64,000 nt of DNA, from the NCBI GenBank assembly GCA_016715625.1, contig JADJZU010000001.1:1-64000 (forward strand), in the 5' to 3' direction. Source of the DNA: Bacteroidota bacterium. Lineage in GTDB: Bacteria; Bacteroidota; Bacteroidia; Chitinophagales; LD1. Position 1 is the first letter of the stretch, and each line of letters begins with the position of its first letter. Of this stretch, positions 62,874-64,000 are shown piece after piece. The position numbers and the translations under genes were made by a program. The notes under the pieces are model-generated. The model worked only from the letters and a program-made list of their open reading frames with translations, made no database searches and had not been told where the DNA came from.

Positions 62874-63495
62874 GCATGGCCGCCTGCGGAGTATTTTTGA
62901 CATACAGGTCCACCGCATCGCTCACAAAGTCCCAAACATCCTCTGCTCCCAACTTTCGTTCGGCTGAGGTCACAAAGCAGGGAGGCAGTTCTGCCCACTC
63001 TTTCAGCATTTCATTCTTATACAACTGAACGTTGGCGGCCGTTTCGCGGCTACCGGGCTTGTCGGCCTTGGTAAAAATAATGACAAAGGGGATGTTGGCA
63101 GCACCTAACCAGGCCCCAAATTCTAAATCTATCTTTTGGGGAGGAATGCGGGAATCTATCAATTGCATCACATACTGTAACTGCTCCCGCTTTTTGAGGT
63201 AGCCCTTAATCATGCTTTCCCACTTTTCGCGCTGAGAACGCGATATTTTGGCAAAACCATAACCGGGCAAGTCAACCAAATGGAACCGATGATTAATATC
63301 AAAAAAGTTGATGGTTTGAGTCTTGCCGGGCGTGTTCGACACTTTCGTCAAGGCCTTTCTGTTGCACAGATAGTTAATCAGGGAGCTTTTACCCACATTA
63401 CTTCTGCCAATAAAAGCAAACTCGGGCCGAAGCGAAGCGGGACATTTGGAAGGATCTACGTAACTGGCCACATATTCGGCCTGTTTGATATGCAT
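62863..63495 (-). CDS. engB: Ribosome biogenesis GTP-binding protein EngB/YsxC
   Basis: 210 residues from ATG 63495 (MHIKQAEYVASYVDPSKCPA). G1 is GRSNVGKSS, G3 is DLPGYGFAKISRSQREKWE, G4 region is IFTKADKPG and G5-like is SAERKLG. EngB GTPases assist late assembly of the large ribosomal subunit and are usually essential. The start at 63531 adds twelve non-conserved residues. It ends overlapping the 62361 gene. Confidence 0.95.
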   Translation of the reverse strand: MHIKQAEYVASYVDPSKCPASLRPEFAFIGRSNVGKSSLINYLCNRKALTKVSNTPGKTQTINFFDINHRFHLVDLPGYGFAKISRSQREKWESMIKGYLKKREQLQYVMQLIDSRIPPQKIDLEFGAWLGAANIPFVIIFTKADKPGSRETAANVQLYKNEMLKEWAELPPCFVTSAERKLGAEDVWDFVSDAVDLYVKNTPQAAMLKG

Positions 63496-63608
63496 GGCGC
63501 TAAAATAGGATAAGCAACGACAACACCCCACCGGGGATGTTCAGGTAGCCAAAACCGCCCGAAAAAATCGAATGTTTACAAATGCGCTCTAAAATTGTTT
63601 TCACTCTA

Positions 63609-63638
63609 TTTGGAAATTCAATAAAGGGTTTAGATTTG
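63609..63638 (+). promoter_or_regulatory. Promoter of the tRNA cluster
   Basis: TTTG (63609-63612), 18-nt spacer, TAGATTTG (63631-63638): an exact fit to the Bacteroidota promoter pattern. Predicted transcription start is near 63645, leaving a 70-nt leader. Confidence 0.75.
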
Positions 63639-63653
63639 CGCTCCGTTTTTTGA

Positions 63654-63665
63654 AAAGTTCTTTGA
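63654..63665 (+). promoter_or_regulatory. boxA-like antitermination element in the tRNA leader
   Basis: AAAGTTCTTTGA closely resembles the rRNA leader boxA seen in Bacteroidota and, more distantly, the E. coli boxA core (TGCTCTTTA). It lies between the promoter and the first tRNA, where NusB/NusE could load to prevent early termination. Confidence 0.5.
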
Positions 63666-63717
63666 TGGCGGTAAGTTGATGCACAGTAAGGAGGCTGAAA
63701 AGCTGAAAAGTAATTAA

Positions 63718-63790
63718 GCCAGCGTAGCTCAGTTGGTAGAGCTACTGATTTGTAATCAGTAGGTCGGGGGTTCGATTCCCTCCGCTGGCT
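63718..63790 (+). tRNA. tRNA-Thr (anticodon TGT)
   Basis: 73 nt. The acceptor stem GCCAGCG pairs with CGCTGGC, D-arm AGCTCAGTTGGTAGAGC, anticodon loop TTTGTAA gives TGT, and the T-arm GGTTCGATTCC is canonical. Discriminator T; CCA not encoded. Confidence 0.97.
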
Positions 63791-63806
63791 CATCAATTGA
63801 AATTTA

Positions 63807-63889
63807 GGGCAAGTAGTCAAGTGGCCAACGACAACAGACTGTAAATCTGTCCTCTTCGGAGTTCGGTGGTTCGAATCCATCCTTGCCCA
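63807..63889 (+). tRNA. tRNA-Tyr (anticodon GTA)
   Basis: 83 nt, with acceptor stem GGGCAAG / CTTGCCC, a class II long variable arm, anticodon loop CTGTAAA giving GTA, and the T-arm GGTTCGAATCC. It begins 16 nt after the tRNA-Thr. Confidence 0.97.
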
Positions 63890-63950
63890 CAGTGTGTATA
63901 CGGAATTAGGAATGTTGAATGAGTAGGTGTTCCGAAATCCGAATTATCAA

Positions 63951-64000
<50 letters not shown>

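Overview
The window comes from a member of the Bacteroidota, probably near the Chitinophagales or Sphingobacteriales. The signs are type IX secretion (T9SS) sorting tails on several secreted proteins, a PorP/SprF-family partner, a TonB-dependent receptor with a CarboxypepD_reg-like N-terminus, families largely restricted to the phylum (DUF4294, DUF4476, DUF4783), a bacillithiol gene (bshB1), and promoters of the TTTG-N18/19-TAnnTTTG type. It is ordinary chromosome. I see no phage, insertion sequence, CRISPR array or plasmid functions. No stretch over 300 bases lacks a gene.

Layout. 0-3.8 kb, minus strand: a compact operon of a beta-CASP metallo-beta-lactamase nuclease, a PAS histidine kinase, a receiver-CRP/FNR fusion regulator and the start of NAD(P)HX epimerase. 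3.9-12.4 kb, minus strand: TonB receptor, pruA, a T9SS-secreted repeat protein, a TPR membrane protein and pdhA. 12.4-17.6 kb: recF (+), a receiver/PAS histidine kinase (-), a PhoD-like phosphoesterase and an LpxL-like acyltransferase (+). 18.5-24 kb: dnaG, ftcD, an M28 peptidase and a DUF4294 protein, all plus. 24-27.7 kb: a GT9 glycosyltransferase (-), then deoxyhypusine-synthase-like protein, lipoprotein and ychF (+). 27.8-30.4 kb: a second secreted repeat protein with a disrupted frame. 30.4-35.7 kb: hpf, xerC (-) and dnaE (+). 35.7-44.3 kb: a coiled-coil secreted protein, aldose epimerase-like protein, clpS, an acyl-CoA dehydrogenase-SCP2 fusion, pdxJ, plsC, a NicO-like membrane protein, bshB1 with a DinB-like neighbour, and rocD. 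44.3-52 kb: yciH, a lipid kinase, nadC, a DUF4783 protein, gpmI, tig, tRNA-Leu, menC and an NlpC/P60 peptidase. 52.2-59.8 kb: a giant PKD-type T9SS substrate, its PorP/SprF partner and a degenerate nucleosidase homologue. 59.8-63.5 kb: desaturase, polyprenyl synthase, a conserved protein and engB. 63.6 kb to the end: a tRNA cluster (Thr, Tyr, partial Thr) behind a strong promoter and a boxA-like leader.

Some genes fit together. RocD and PruA would take ornithine through glutamate semialdehyde to glutamate, and FtcD feeds glutamate and one-carbon pools. MenC and the polyprenyl synthase fit menaquinone synthesis. The large PKD protein and PorP/SprF form a typical T9SS cargo/partner pair. BshB1 makes bacillithiol, and the adjacent DinB-like protein could be a thiol transferase.

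A major caveat is that five genes carry single-base frameshifts (eight in all) and one of them also carries an in-frame stop. Seven of the eight shifts are an extra base in a short same-base run, and removing it restores a convincing protein. Consensus sequencing error is the simplest explanation, so these genes are annotated over their full restored extent and the lesions are stated.
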